Assembly (NCBI RefSeq): GCF_002980495.1
Contig: NZ_PVBR01000003.1
Span: forward strand, 310,001-374,000
Direction: 5' to 3'
Length of the DNA: 64,000 nt
Source of the DNA: Phyllobacterium phragmitis
GTDB taxonomy: Bacteria > Pseudomonadota > Alphaproteobacteria > Rhizobiales > Rhizobiaceae
Shown here: one piece after another, positions 7,544 to 16,295 of the stretch
Layout of the letters: every line of letters begins with the position of its first letter
Numbering within the stretch: position 1 is the stretch's first letter
Notes under the pieces: generated by a model
What the model saw: only the letters and a program-made list of their open reading frames with translations
Database searches by the model: none
What the model was told of the DNA's origin: nothing
Made by a program: the position numbers and the translations under genes

Positions 7544-9025
7544 ATGACTGAACGACCCCATGTACTTTTCGTGACGGTTGATCAATGGCCGGCAAATCTG
7601 CTCGGCTGCGCCGGTCACCCGGTGATCGAGACGCCGACCCTGGATCAACTCGCCCGCTCCGGGACACGTTTTGAACGCTGTTATGCAGAAACACCCATTT
7701 GCATTCCCTCCCGCCGCTCGATCATGACGGGCCAGACGGCGCGCGGGCATGGTGACCGAGATTTTCAGCCGGGCCTGCAGATGCCTCATGGCATTCCGAC
7801 TCTCGCAGACAGTTTTTCGAGGGGTGGGTACCAGACGTTTGCCACCGGCAAGCTCCACGTCTATCCACCACGTAACCGCATCGGCTTTAACGATGCGATG
7901 CTCGCGGAAGAAGGCCGCGGCCATCTCGGCGGGCCTGATGATTACGAGATGTTTCTTGCCGATAGCGGCCATCCCGGCGCCCAGTTCCTGCACGGAATGA
8001 GCAATAACGAGTATGGCTGGACGACGTGGCACCTGCCCGACCACATGCATGTTACCAATTGGACGACCATGACGGCGGCCCGTCAGATCAAACGGCGCGA
8101 CCCGACAAGACCTGCTCTCTGGCATGTCTCCTACACTCATCCGCATCCGCCGCTGGTGCCTCTGGCGAACTACTTCAATCGTTACGCTCGGCGTGAAATG
8201 CCGGCACCCGTCGTGGGCGACTGGTCGAAAGACGAAGAGCAGATGCCATATCTGCTAAAGGCATCGCGGAACTATTATGCACGCCTTCCACAATGGCAGA
8301 TCGATGATACACGGCGGGCCTTCTACGCACTTTGTACGCATATCGACCACCAGTTGCGGCTGCTGATCGGCACGCTGCGCGAGGAAGGCATTCTTGATGA
8401 CAGCGTGATCGTCTTCACCTCCGACCACGGCGACATGCTTGGAGATCATGGGCTATTTGGCAAGCGTTTGATGTATGACGCATCGGCGCGCGTCCCGCTC
8501 ATAATCGTCGACGCCAAAAAGCAGGCACGAATACCAGCGAACAAAACGAATGACCGCCTCGTCGGTTTGCACGATCTCATGCCGACAATGCTCGATCTCG
8601 CCGGTCTGCCGATTCCCGAAAGCGTCGAAGGTCTCAGCGTTCTAGATAGCAATGAACGCGATCACATCTATGGTGAAAGCCATCTGCACACGCGGGCGAG
8701 CCGAATGATACGGGATCATCAGCACAAGCTGATCTGGTATCCTGCCGGAAACCGCTTTCAGCTTTTTGACCTGAAAAACGACCCGCTCGAAACCCGTGAT
8801 CTCGCCGGTGATCCGTCCCGGGCATCGGTCGTCAATCGACTCAAAGACTTGCTTTATGAGCATCTCTATGGGGAAGACATGGCTCTCACCGATGGGAAGA
8901 CATTCGTGGGCCTGGAGGCACCGGACGTCACGATACCAGACAATCGCGGATTGTCGGGACAGCGTGGCTTTCATTATCCGGAAGTGCCGGCGATCGACCC
9001 CAATAAACCCGTGGGATCCTGGTAA
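7544..9025 (+). CDS. Cytoplasmic type I sulfatase (formylglycine-dependent)
   Basis: 493 residues. The sulfatase signature CIPSR lies at residues 53-57; Cys53 would be converted to formylglycine. The N-terminal metal motif FVTVDQW and the later TSDHGDMLGDHGLFGK metal and substrate region (about 287-305) are intact, and HPHPPLVP fits the active site. There is no signal peptide, so the enzyme acts in the cytoplasm. Its place between a Bug protein and TctB/TctA suggests the transporter imports a sulfate ester (or related phosphonate or phosphate ester) that this enzyme hydrolyses. Sulfatase against phosphonate monoester hydrolase cannot be settled by sequence alone. Confidence 0.88.
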   Translation: MTERPHVLFVTVDQWPANLLGCAGHPVIETPTLDQLARSGTRFERCYAETPICIPSRRSIMTGQTARGHGDRDFQPGLQMPHGIPTLADSFSRGGYQTFATGKLHVYPPRNRIGFNDAMLAEEGRGHLGGPDDYEMFLADSGHPGAQFLHGMSNNEYGWTTWHLPDHMHVTNWTTMTAARQIKRRDPTRPALWHVSYTHPHPPLVPLANYFNRYARREMPAPVVGDWSKDEEQMPYLLKASRNYYARLPQWQIDDTRRAFYALCTHIDHQLRLLIGTLREEGILDDSVIVFTSDHGDMLGDHGLFGKRLMYDASARVPLIIVDAKKQARIPANKTNDRLVGLHDLMPTMLDLAGLPIPESVEGLSVLDSNERDHIYGESHLHTRASRMIRDHQHKLIWYPAGNRFQLFDLKNDPLETRDLAGDPSRASVVNRLKDLLYEHLYGEDMALTDGKTFVGLEAPDVTIPDNRGLSGQRGFHYPEVPAIDPNKPVGSW

Positions 9026-9065
9026 GACCCGGGGTCCGGAGGGTATAAGTGTGGAGGATGTAGGT

Positions 9066-9566
9066 ATGGGTGATCTGAACCGCCGGCTGGATCCTGGCGC
9101 AGTTCTCGCCGCTCTTGTCATGGTTGCCTTTGGCGGCTTCGTGGCATGGACGTCGACAAGCTATGGTCTCGGCTCACCCCGTCGCATGGGAGCGGGATAT
9201 TTTCCGTTTCTGCTCGGCGTCGCGGCCATGATCGTGGGAACCGCGATCCTGATCTTCGAAGGCTGGCGCAGGCAACCAGCGGCAACACCGACCGCCCCGG
9301 CAGCAAGCGGAAATCACGATGACGGGCAGCCCTGGCCCGGCGCGCGCTGGCGTCCATTCGTGCTCGTTCCCCTGGCTGTCGCCGCTTTCGGCGCGCTTGT
9401 GGAACAGGCCGGCCTGATGATCGCGGTGGCCGCCCTCATCGTCATCAGTGGCCTTGCCGCTCCCCGTCCCAAACTCTCGCGCCTTGCAGTCGTGACCGCA
9501 GCGGCGCCAATCGGCGTCTGGCTGATTTTCGTCAAAGGGCTGGGCTTGCCCTTCAAATTGTTCTGA
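9066..9566 (+). CDS. tctB: TctB-family small membrane subunit of TTT transporter
   Basis: 166 residues with about four transmembrane segments (near 13-32, 47-66, 95-112 and 115-155). The MGAGYFPFLLG motif at the second segment is typical of TctB proteins. Start at 9066 is backed by a GGAGG motif 8 bases upstream. TctB forms the small subunit of the proton- or sodium-driven TTT transporter with TctA. The gene ends 8 bases before tctA. Confidence 0.88.
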   Translation: MGDLNRRLDPGAVLAALVMVAFGGFVAWTSTSYGLGSPRRMGAGYFPFLLGVAAMIVGTAILIFEGWRRQPAATPTAPAASGNHDDGQPWPGARWRPFVLVPLAVAAFGALVEQAGLMIAVAALIVISGLAAPRPKLSRLAVVTAAAPIGVWLIFVKGLGLPFKLF

Positions 9567-9573
9567 AATCATC

Positions 9574-11073
9574 ATGGACCTATTTTCCAACATCATGGAC
9601 GGCGCCGCGGTTGCACTGACGTGGAACGCCATCTTCTATTGTTTCATCGGCGTTTCGCTCGGTATGGTCGTCGGCGTCCTGCCGGGCATCGGACCGCTGC
9701 CCGCCATTGCGATGCTGCTGCCGATCACCTTCTATATCCAGCCGCACGAGGCGGTGATCATGTTGGCCGGCATCTATTACGGTGGGATGTATGGCGGCGC
9801 GACTGCCTCCATTCTGCTGAATCTCCCTGGTACCCCCGCCGCCGCCGTGACCTGCCTGGAAGGTCATCCCATGGCCAGGAATGGTCGTGCTTCGGTCGCC
9901 CTTTTCACAGCCTCCGTTTCTTCGCTCGTTGGATCAATGATCGGCATCATCCTGGTGGGCGGCTTTGCGCCTTTGCTTGCAAAATTTGCGCTGCGGTTCG
10001 GCGCGCCCGAATATTTCTCGCTGATGCTTTTTGCCCTGCTGGGGGCGGCGGCCATCGGCAGCGCCTCCTTCCTCCGATCCCTGGCGATGGTCATTCTGGG
10101 CCTGTTGCTCGGCATTGTCGGGCAGGACATCACATCCGGCGTTTTCCGCTTTACGTTCGGTCTTCCCCCGATCGAGGACGGGCTGAACATCGTGGCGGTG
10201 GCAATGGGTATCTTCGGGGTTTCGGAAATTATTGCGACGGTTGGCATTGGTGGCAGTCCCAAGCCAGAGCGGTTCGGTCTGCGTGCCATGCTGCCCACGC
10301 GCAATGAATGGCGGCGCGCGGTTCCGGCGATGGGCCGCGGCTCGCTCATCGGCGCAGTATGCGGCATTCTACCCGGCGCGGGCGCGGCAATGGCCTCATT
10401 TGTCGCCTATGCAGTAGAGCGGCGTGTTTCGAAATACGCCCATATGTTCGGCAAGGGTGCGATCGAGGGATTGGCTGCCCCCGAAAGTGCCAACAACGCC
10501 ACAGCGCAGGCAGCCTTCATCCCCACGCTCACGCTTGGCGTACCGGGCGATGCCGTCATGGCAGTGATGATGGGAGCGTTGATGATCCACGGAATCGCCC
10601 CCGGGCCCAGCCTGATCACGGAACAACCAACCTTGTTCTGGGGTCTCGTTGTCAGCTTTCTCGTGGGCAATGTCATGCTCGTCATTTTGAACATTCCCCT
10701 GGTCGGACTTTGGACCAGACTTCTGACAGTGCCATATCAGGCGCTCTATCCGATTATTCTCGTCCTCGTATCCATGGGCGTCTACTCGATCAACAGCTCA
10801 GTGTTCGACATCTTCCTGGTCGCAGGTTTCGGGATCGTCGGCTACGGCATGTCACGGCTCGGCTTCCCGCCTGCCCCGCTCGTGCTTGCTTTCATTTTGA
10901 GCCCCATGCTCGAAGAGAATTTCAGGCGCGCGCTCCTGCTTTCGCGCGGTGATTTCACGATCTTTGTCCACGGGCCGATCTCGGCTTCCTTCCTCCTGAT
11001 TTCCCTGCTGGTCGTCCTCTTTTCGATCTATTCAGCCCTCCGCGCCGACAAGCCAGCCCGAAGCGTCTTGTGA
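9574..11073 (+). CDS. tctA: TctA-family large membrane subunit of TTT transporter
   Basis: 499 residues and about 11-12 hydrophobic segments. Two family hallmarks are visible: the early GVLPGIGPLPAIAMLLP segment and the second GILPGAGAAMASFVAYAVE segment, plus GTPAAA and PGDAVMAVMMGALMIHG. TctA is the channel-forming permease. With TctB and the Bug protein it makes a complete importer. It closes the sulfatase-containing operon. Confidence 0.93.
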   Translation: MDLFSNIMDGAAVALTWNAIFYCFIGVSLGMVVGVLPGIGPLPAIAMLLPITFYIQPHEAVIMLAGIYYGGMYGGATASILLNLPGTPAAAVTCLEGHPMARNGRASVALFTASVSSLVGSMIGIILVGGFAPLLAKFALRFGAPEYFSLMLFALLGAAAIGSASFLRSLAMVILGLLLGIVGQDITSGVFRFTFGLPPIEDGLNIVAVAMGIFGVSEIIATVGIGGSPKPERFGLRAMLPTRNEWRRAVPAMGRGSLIGAVCGILPGAGAAMASFVAYAVERRVSKYAHMFGKGAIEGLAAPESANNATAQAAFIPTLTLGVPGDAVMAVMMGALMIHGIAPGPSLITEQPTLFWGLVVSFLVGNVMLVILNIPLVGLWTRLLTVPYQALYPIILVLVSMGVYSINSSVFDIFLVAGFGIVGYGMSRLGFPPAPLVLAFILSPMLEENFRRALLLSRGDFTIFVHGPISASFLLISLLVVLFSIYSALRADKPARSVL

Positions 11074-11087
11074 GAAATATCACGCAT

Positions 11088-11314
11088 ATGGTCATCAAGG
11101 ATGTCACCGGTTGCGGAAAATCGACCGTTGGCGTGCACATCGCGAATCATCTCGAAGGCGACGCGTTTCATCCGTCTGCGAATATGACCGATTGCGCAAT
11201 GCGGGCAAATTGCTCTTCGTTCATCTAACAGGAACGCGGGAGATAATTGCCGAACGGATGAAAAACCGGGAGGGGCGCGCCGTCTCGCTGACGCCCTCGG
11301 CAAGCGTGAGTTGA
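11088..11314 (+). pseudogene. Decayed gluconokinase (gntK-like)
   Basis: Two frames add up to pieces of a gluconokinase. The first, from the ATG at 11088, gives a P-loop (VTGCGKSTVG), then GDAFHPSANM, and stops. The second frame gives LLFVHLTGTREIIAERMKNR, matching the later part of the enzyme. The central part, including the usual G-x-PL-x-D-x-DR-x-PW segment, is missing, so an internal deletion plus frameshift has destroyed the gene. Confidence 0.6.
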
Positions 11315-11337
11315 GATAATTCTCTGTCGGCCCGGAC

Positions 11338-11431
11338 AGGGGCGCTTTGACACCTTTGATGTCGTCACCGTACTTATGACATCGGCCCCTTGGACTGCGT
11401 CTTCGGGGGACTTGCAAGGCTTGAGCCACAA
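11338..11431 (-). pseudogene. Possible remnant of an ornithine cyclodeaminase-like protein
   Basis: The minus strand reads KPCKSPEDAVQGADVISTVT, which resembles the NAD-domain segment of ornithine cyclodeaminase / mu-crystallin proteins. Only about 30 residues are visible. The call is tentative. Confidence 0.25.
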
Positions 11432-11485
11432 CCGGTGTGTCTAGACAGAAAAAACTAGATATTTTAGATAGTCTGAATTTAGAGT

Positions 11486-11501
11486 GTATGTATGGACATA
11501 C
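11486..11501. promoter_or_regulatory. Candidate autoregulatory operator of the XRE gene
   Basis: Inverted repeat GTATGT-ATGG-ACATAC just upstream of the ribosome-binding site of the XRE gene. AT-rich promoter-like sequence (TAGATATTTTAGATA) lies directly 5'. A site here would suit repression by the XRE product. Confidence 0.45.
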
Positions 11502-11516
11502 GAGAGGAACCCACAG

Positions 11517-11999
11517 ATGCAAGCCAAGAAGGCTCAGCCGGTCGACCTACAGGTTGGATCGCGTATTCGGATACGCCGCCTGATGGTCAACATGAGCCAA
11601 ACGCAGCTTGCATCTCGCCTGGGGATCACCTTTCAGCAGGTGCAAAAATATGAGAAAGGGGCAAACAGGGTCGGCGCAAGCCGGCTCATGGCTATCGCTG
11701 ATTCGCTTGGAGTACAGCCGGGTTTCTTCTTTCAAAACGACGATGGTCAGCCTTTGAGCGATGCAAATGCCGTGCAGCCGGGCGCTGAACAGCACTCCGT
11801 AATATCCTTGCTGACGGCAGACGGTATTTCTCTCAACAAGGCCTTCCTGAAGATAAGGGATCCGCTTCAGCGCCGCCATATTATAGGATTGGTGAAGGCG
11901 ATAGCAGAACGCGAGAAGGCCGACGGGCCGAAGCTCGTGAAGGAACACACCCTGGTCCATCGCGGAACCGCCAAAGATCGGCCACCGCTCTGGCGATAG
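11517..11999 (+). CDS. XRE-family (Cro/CI-type) transcriptional regulator
   Basis: 160 residues. The HTH_3 domain spans about 10-65: VGSRIRIRRLMVNMSQTQLA, then RLGITFQQVQKYEKG and VGASRLMAIADSLGV. This variant, with a short C-terminal tail, is common in rhizobia. Start 11517 is preferred over an upstream Met because GAGAGGA lies 8 bases before it. It is 76 bases upstream of and co-oriented with the BTAD/TPR regulator gene, so it may control the RiPP-like cluster; that link is positional only. Confidence 0.85.
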   Translation: MQAKKAQPVDLQVGSRIRIRRLMVNMSQTQLASRLGITFQQVQKYEKGANRVGASRLMAIADSLGVQPGFFFQNDDGQPLSDANAVQPGAEQHSVISLLTADGISLNKAFLKIRDPLQRRHIIGLVKAIAEREKADGPKLVKEHTLVHRGTAKDRPPLWR

Positions 12000-12075
12000 C
12001 CACGCTCTCGCTTTCCGCAAAGTAGGTGATCTCCGGGATCCCCTTTGGCAGATTGGAAATGCCGGCAGGAACCTT

Positions 12076-14028
12076 ATGAATTTTAGACTCGTTACATTTG
12101 GTGGACTTCGTCTGATCGATATTTCAGGCAAGGAGGTTGCTTTCCCGCAAAAGGGTCTCCTCGCGATTTGCCGCTTGTTCGACAGCCCGGATTTCGAATT
12201 GCCGAGAGACAGGCTGGCAAGATTCCTTTGGGGCGATGCTGATAGTAGCGTCTCCTATGTCAATCTCAGAAAAACCCTCTCGCGGATCAAGCGGCGGCAG
12301 GATGAATTGGGAACCCGCTTCATCGAGACGGGCCCCAAAACCATCGTTCTTGATGTGAAAGCGCTGGAAAGTGATTTCCAGGTCTTGCTGCGTGTGGATC
12401 CGATCGCGCCTCTTAGCCGCCTCAGATCCATCGCCCGGCTATTGGCCGGCGAATTTCTCGAAAACATGGAACTCGAGAGCGCTCCAGCCGGAAAATGGAT
12501 CATTCAACAAAGGGAGCGGCTTGCCGGCGAATTGCGGAGCGCCTTTCTCCAGGCGTTGCCCGAGGCTCGAAAAGAAGATGAATTTGGTCTCATCAGGAAT
12601 ATTGCGCTGCGTATTCTCGAAAACAACCCTTTTGACGAGCCTGTTCGTGAAGCATTGCTCACCGCCCATGATGCGGAAAGGCAAACAGGCGAAGGCCAGA
12701 AGCCAAATGGCGTTGAGCCGTCACTGCCTCCGGCGAATATGTTAATCCCGGTGCGACCGCCCCAGTTCCACATCAAGGCCGGCTCCGTGGCCGATAGCCT
12801 CGGCCTTGTGGGACGTTCCGATGCAAACCATCAAATAAGCAGACCTGGAAAAGGCCTGGTGGAACTCGCCACCGCGCTTCCAAGAGTAGCATTGCTTCCG
12901 CCAATGGTCGCGGACGGAAATATTGATCCAAGGGCATCTACCCACGCGCTCATAGAAGACATCACCATCGGGCTTTGCGCGCTGAGGACCGTCTCGGTCG
13001 TGGCGCCTTATACCGCGGCGCAGATCAGCCTTCACTCCGACAAGGCCAGCATCATCGAACGCCACGCGATCGATTATATACTCGATTGCCGTGTCTCACC
13101 GGAAAGCGCCGGTGGAACGCTCTACACACAGCTCATCCATTTTGCCAATGACGAGGTTATCTGGGCCGATCGTTTTAGCCTCGCCGCGGACGGGCTGCTT
13201 GCCGGACGCCGGGAAATCGCGACCAACATCGCCGAAGCTATCGCCCAGGAGATCGAGCATAACCGGATGGCGCGTGAACATTTTATCAGCGATCCGCAAG
13301 CCTATCAGTTATTCCTGCTCGGGCAGAGAAATCTCAAACAGCTACAACTGCCCAGCGTGCGCCGGGCGCGCAAATTGTTCCGCCAGGCAATATCCATGAA
13401 ATCCGATTACGCGCCCGCGCTCAGCGGTGCTGCACGAACTTATTATCTGGAGTGGCTGCTGACGGCGCGCGGCGATAAGGAGCTTTTGGCAACGGCGGAG
13501 CAGTTTGCAAAACGCTCAATCGCCGCCGATGAACGATTCGCCTCCGGTTATCGCGAACTTGGGATCATCCGGCTTTATCAGCATGAATTCGACGAAAGCA
13601 TCGAAACGCTGGGGCAGGCGGAACGCCTCAGCCCACACTATGCCGACGTGATCGCGAGCTACGCCGACGCCCTTGCCCAGGCATCGCGGCCGGCGGACGG
13701 TCTTGAGAAGATACAGCGAAGCATCTCGCTCAATCCGCTTTGCCCGGATGATTATCTATGGATCGCGGCCAGCGCTTGTTATTTGACTGAGCAATATGAC
13801 CGGGCGCTCCGCTATATAGAGCAGATGAAGGATCCTTCGCTTGCAGACCGTCTTTCTGCCGCGTGCTGGGCTATGTCAGGCGATCTGAAGAAAGCGCGTC
13901 ATTTTGTCCGCAAGACATTGGAGGTTCAGCCGGGTTTTGTGCTCGACAAGTGGATTGCCGTTGTCCCATTCAAGGAGGATTGGCAGAGAGAGCATTATCG
14001 CGAAGGTTTGCTCAAGGCCGGTTTTTGA
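12076..14028 (+). CDS. SARP-like regulator: winged helix + BTAD domain + TPR array
   Basis: 650 residues. Residues ~1-95 form an OmpR/SARP-type winged-helix DNA-binding domain (MNFRLVTFGGLRLIDISGKE). Residues ~96-215 look like a bacterial transcriptional activation (BTAD) domain. A linker leads to a segment near 265-400 that resembles the part found between the DNA-binding domain and TPRs in adenylate-cyclase-like or SARP proteins (LPRVALLPP, IDYILDCRV, ANIAEAIA-type helices). The C-terminus (~405-630) is a helical TPR array, including YQLFLLGQRNLKQL and YAPALSGAARTYYL. The gene ends 26 bases before the small peptide gene, so it is probably the pathway-specific regulator of the YcaO/TfuA cluster and may be transcribed with it. 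Confidence 0.82.
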   Translation: MNFRLVTFGGLRLIDISGKEVAFPQKGLLAICRLFDSPDFELPRDRLARFLWGDADSSVSYVNLRKTLSRIKRRQDELGTRFIETGPKTIVLDVKALESDFQVLLRVDPIAPLSRLRSIARLLAGEFLENMELESAPAGKWIIQQRERLAGELRSAFLQALPEARKEDEFGLIRNIALRILENNPFDEPVREALLTAHDAERQTGEGQKPNGVEPSLPPANMLIPVRPPQFHIKAGSVADSLGLVGRSDANHQISRPGKGLVELATALPRVALLPPMVADGNIDPRASTHALIEDITIGLCALRTVSVVAPYTAAQISLHSDKASIIERHAIDYILDCRVSPESAGGTLYTQLIHFANDEVIWADRFSLAADGLLAGRREIATNIAEAIAQEIEHNRMAREHFISDPQAYQLFLLGQRNLKQLQLPSVRRARKLFRQAISMKSDYAPALSGAARTYYLEWLLTARGDKELLATAEQFAKRSIAADERFASGYRELGIIRLYQHEFDESIETLGQAERLSPHYADVIASYADALAQASRPADGLEKIQRSISLNPLCPDDYLWIAASACYLTEQYDRALRYIEQMKDPSLADRLSAACWAMSGDLKKARHFVRKTLEVQPGFVLDKWIAVVPFKEDWQREHYREGLLKAGF

Positions 14029-14054
14029 AACCGCTACAAGGGAAAGAAAACGAA

Positions 14055-14270
14055 ATGGCGCAAGTTGTAGTGTTAGGGCTGTCGGGAACTGCCGATCTCT
14101 GGCTCGTGGATTTCGATGCAGGTACGGTAACGCCGATCCAGACCTCAGACGACAGTGCACTCGGACAGGCTGACAATCTTCGACAAGCAGGAGCAACGAT
14201 CGTCAAAGGCGTTGATTTCGCAGTCGCTGTGAGCTCTGCTTCCGCAGTCGCATCCGGCATTTTGGATTGA
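14055..14270 (+). CDS. Putative RiPP precursor peptide (Cys-free, Ser/Ala/Val-rich C-terminus)
   Basis: 71 residues. Start ATG 14055 has an AAGGGA motif upstream. Residues 1-~50 look like a leader (hydrophobic opening MAQVVVLGLSGTADLWLVDF, then an acidic and polar part with QTSDDSALGQADNLRQ). The last 18 residues, DFAVAVSSASAVASGILD, are small and Ser/Ala/Val-rich like a core. There is no Cys, so azole formation could only involve Ser or Thr; alternatively the TfuA/YcaO pair could install backbone thioamides. It sits between the regulator and ycaO/tfuA, the usual place for a precursor. I do not recognise the peptide. Calling it a precursor is inference from size and context. Confidence 0.6.
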   Translation: MAQVVVLGLSGTADLWLVDFDAGTVTPIQTSDDSALGQADNLRQAGATIVKGVDFAVAVSSASAVASGILD

Positions 14271-14367
14271 TAAAAGTCTCGTTCTGTTCTGCACGTTCCG
14301 AAAAGCAGCATGATTGCTTTATGGACAAGTAAGCGATCCGGTTCACAGACGGCGGCGATGCAACTCC

Positions 14368-15588
14368 ATGATGGCTGAAACCGCCTCATCCAGCGAACCC
14401 CAACGATGCTATTCGGACAGGATCTGCAATCCTGAGGCCACATTCGAAGCGATCAGTCCCTATCTCAGACCGCTGGGCGTGACGCGTCTTGCCCGAGTGA
14501 CCGGGCTCGACCGCATCGGTATACCGGTGTGGAACGCCGTCGTTCCCAATTCGCGGTCGATCGTCATTAACCAGGGCAAGGGCATCAGGGATATCGACGC
14601 CAAGGTGTCCGCCGCGATGGAGGCCCTGGAAAGGACGATCGCCGGCGCGCCCCAAATCGATGTGGTCATATCGGCAGGCAGGGAACTCCGGGTATCAGGT
14701 GTAGAAATCGAGCCGCTCGCCTGCCTGACCGCGGCAGGGCAGCGGGACCTTGGCGAGGAGGACGAAACTTCCTGGGGGCGAGGCAGAGAGCTCCTCTCCG
14801 GCGGCGAAGTATGGGTTCCCCTTGACGCCGCACGGCTCGACCGCACGATCGAAAACTGCCGCTACTGGCAGTCTTCCGACGGGCTTGCATCGGGCAACAC
14901 CCTTGATGAAGCTATCTTCCACGGACTTCTGGAACGGATCGAGCGCGATGCCGAAACGCTGTGGAAGATCACCTCCCTTGCCGGGCGGCTTTCCTACTGC
15001 ATCGATCCGCGTTCACTCCAGGATCCTGTTATCGATGATCTCTGCGAAATGATTAAGGAAGCAGGTCTTCTGCTGCGGTTCTTCGATATTACGAGCGATA
15101 TCGGCATTCCCTGTTTTATCGCCATTATCGGCCCATCGGCGGCAGCCGGTAGAACGACTCCTTGCCGGTTCATCGATGTGGCCCAGGGGAACGGGGCCCA
15201 TCCGCATCCCGTTCGCGCCGCCATCCGCGCCATCACGGAAGCCGCGCAATCGAGACTGACCTTTATCAGCGGCGCGCGCGACGACATATCCCCCGCCGCC
15301 TTTTTTCACCCGCTCCCTGAAGATACCCGACGGCTGCTGGAAGCCGCGCCGAAACCGTTGGACACCGAAAGGGGAACCACAGCACGCGGCCTTGCGCCGC
15401 TCATGTCCTATGTGCTCGAACGACTGGAGAATGCGGGGATCAGGTCCGCGATCGCCTTGCCGCTCACACGCGGCGAATATCCCTTCGCCGTCTGCAAGGT
15501 ATTCGTGCCGCAACTCGAAAACCCCGACGGCAAACGGCGGCGGCGTTTCGGCTTGCGGGCGATTTCCAGAAGTCTGGCCTTCCCATGA
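14368..15588 (+). CDS. YcaO-family enzyme, TfuA-associated type (ATP-dependent amide backbone modification)
   Basis: 406 residues. YcaO enzymes use ATP to phosphorylate peptide backbone amides, giving azolines or, with TfuA, thioamides. The nucleotide- and Mg-binding segments are visible: AKVSAAMEALERTIAG (Glu85, Glu88) and GLLERIERDAETLW (residues ~187-200), with the substrate-side stretch SSDGLASGNTLDEAIFHG before it. The C-terminal KVFVPQLEN and a final Pro match the family. No partner E1-like or dehydrogenase gene is present. Start: double Met at 14368/14371, with a weak upstream ribosome site; an upstream start at 14314 looks less natural. It overlaps tfuA by 4 bases (ATGA), showing translational coupling. 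Confidence 0.9.
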   Translation: MMAETASSSEPQRCYSDRICNPEATFEAISPYLRPLGVTRLARVTGLDRIGIPVWNAVVPNSRSIVINQGKGIRDIDAKVSAAMEALERTIAGAPQIDVVISAGRELRVSGVEIEPLACLTAAGQRDLGEEDETSWGRGRELLSGGEVWVPLDAARLDRTIENCRYWQSSDGLASGNTLDEAIFHGLLERIERDAETLWKITSLAGRLSYCIDPRSLQDPVIDDLCEMIKEAGLLLRFFDITSDIGIPCFIAIIGPSAAAGRTTPCRFIDVAQGNGAHPHPVRAAIRAITEAAQSRLTFISGARDDISPAAFFHPLPEDTRRLLEAAPKPLDTERGTTARGLAPLMSYVLERLENAGIRSAIALPLTRGEYPFAVCKVFVPQLENPDGKRRRRFGLRAISRSLAFP

Positions 15589-16295
15589 AAGTCGTGTTCG
15601 TCGGACCGACACTCCCCGACGCACCTGATCTGGTGAGCGAAGATATTACCGTGCGGGCCCCTGCCCGCCAGGGCGATATCCTAGAAGCCGTCCGCCAAGG
15701 GGCGAACGTTATCGGCCTCATCGACGGCAATTTCGAACATGTCGCGCCTGTCTGGCACAAGGAAATACTCCACGCCTTGTCGCAGGGCGTGAAAATCTGC
15801 GGCGCTGCCAGCATGGGCGCATTGCGGGCAGCCGAATGCTCATTCTATGGCATGGAGGGTGTCGGCAGCATCTATCGTCAATACGAGCGCAGCGAGATCC
15901 TGGACGATGCCGACGTGGCGCAATTACATGCGCCGCGCGAGATGCGTTATTTTTCGATCTCGGTGCCAATGGTGAACGTCGTCGCCACGCTCAAGAAGCT
16001 GAACGCGGAGAAACTGATCAACGCCGAAGAAGCGGAGGCGCTCAAAGAAGCGGCGCGATCGATCTTCTTCAAAGAGAGGACATACCGGGCGACCACTGAT
16101 CGTGCCGTCCTGACCGACAAAGGGCGCAAGGCGGAAATCCTCGACCTTCTTCTTACCCTTGGTGTTAACCAGAAGCGCCTGGATGCACTCCAGCTTCTGC
16201 AATGGCTGGCCGCGATGCAGGATATCCGCACACCCATCACGACGACCTGGTTGTTCAATTCCACCAATATGTGGAAAGCGGCTTTTGATAATTGA
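15585..16295 (+). CDS. TfuA-like core domain protein, partner of YcaO
   Basis: 236 residues. The family was first seen in the trifolitoxin cluster of Rhizobium and is paired with YcaO in thioamide-forming systems, where it is thought to help deliver sulfur. Signatures: opening MKVVFVGPTLP, the conserved stretch IGLIDGNFEHVAPVWHKEIL, the GAASMGALRAAEC block (residues 73-85), and GVGSIYRQYERSEILDDADV. Overlap with ycaO by ATGA supports co-translation and a physical complex. The product acts in the cytoplasm. No exporter or protease gene follows directly; the ABC-2 system at 17.1-18.8 kb lies on the other strand. Confidence 0.9.
   Translation: MKVVFVGPTLPDAPDLVSEDITVRAPARQGDILEAVRQGANVIGLIDGNFEHVAPVWHKEILHALSQGVKICGAASMGALRAAECSFYGMEGVGSIYRQYERSEILDDADVAQLHAPREMRYFSISVPMVNVVATLKKLNAEKLINAEEAEALKEAARSIFFKERTYRATTDRAVLTDKGRKAEILDLLLTLGVNQKRLDALQLLQWLAAMQDIRTPITTTWLFNSTNMWKAAFDN

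Noticed and set aside
14295-14335. Possible attenuator between peptide and ycaO (AAAGCA/TGCTTT)
   Set aside because: Only 6 weak base pairs; not enough to claim a terminator or attenuator.
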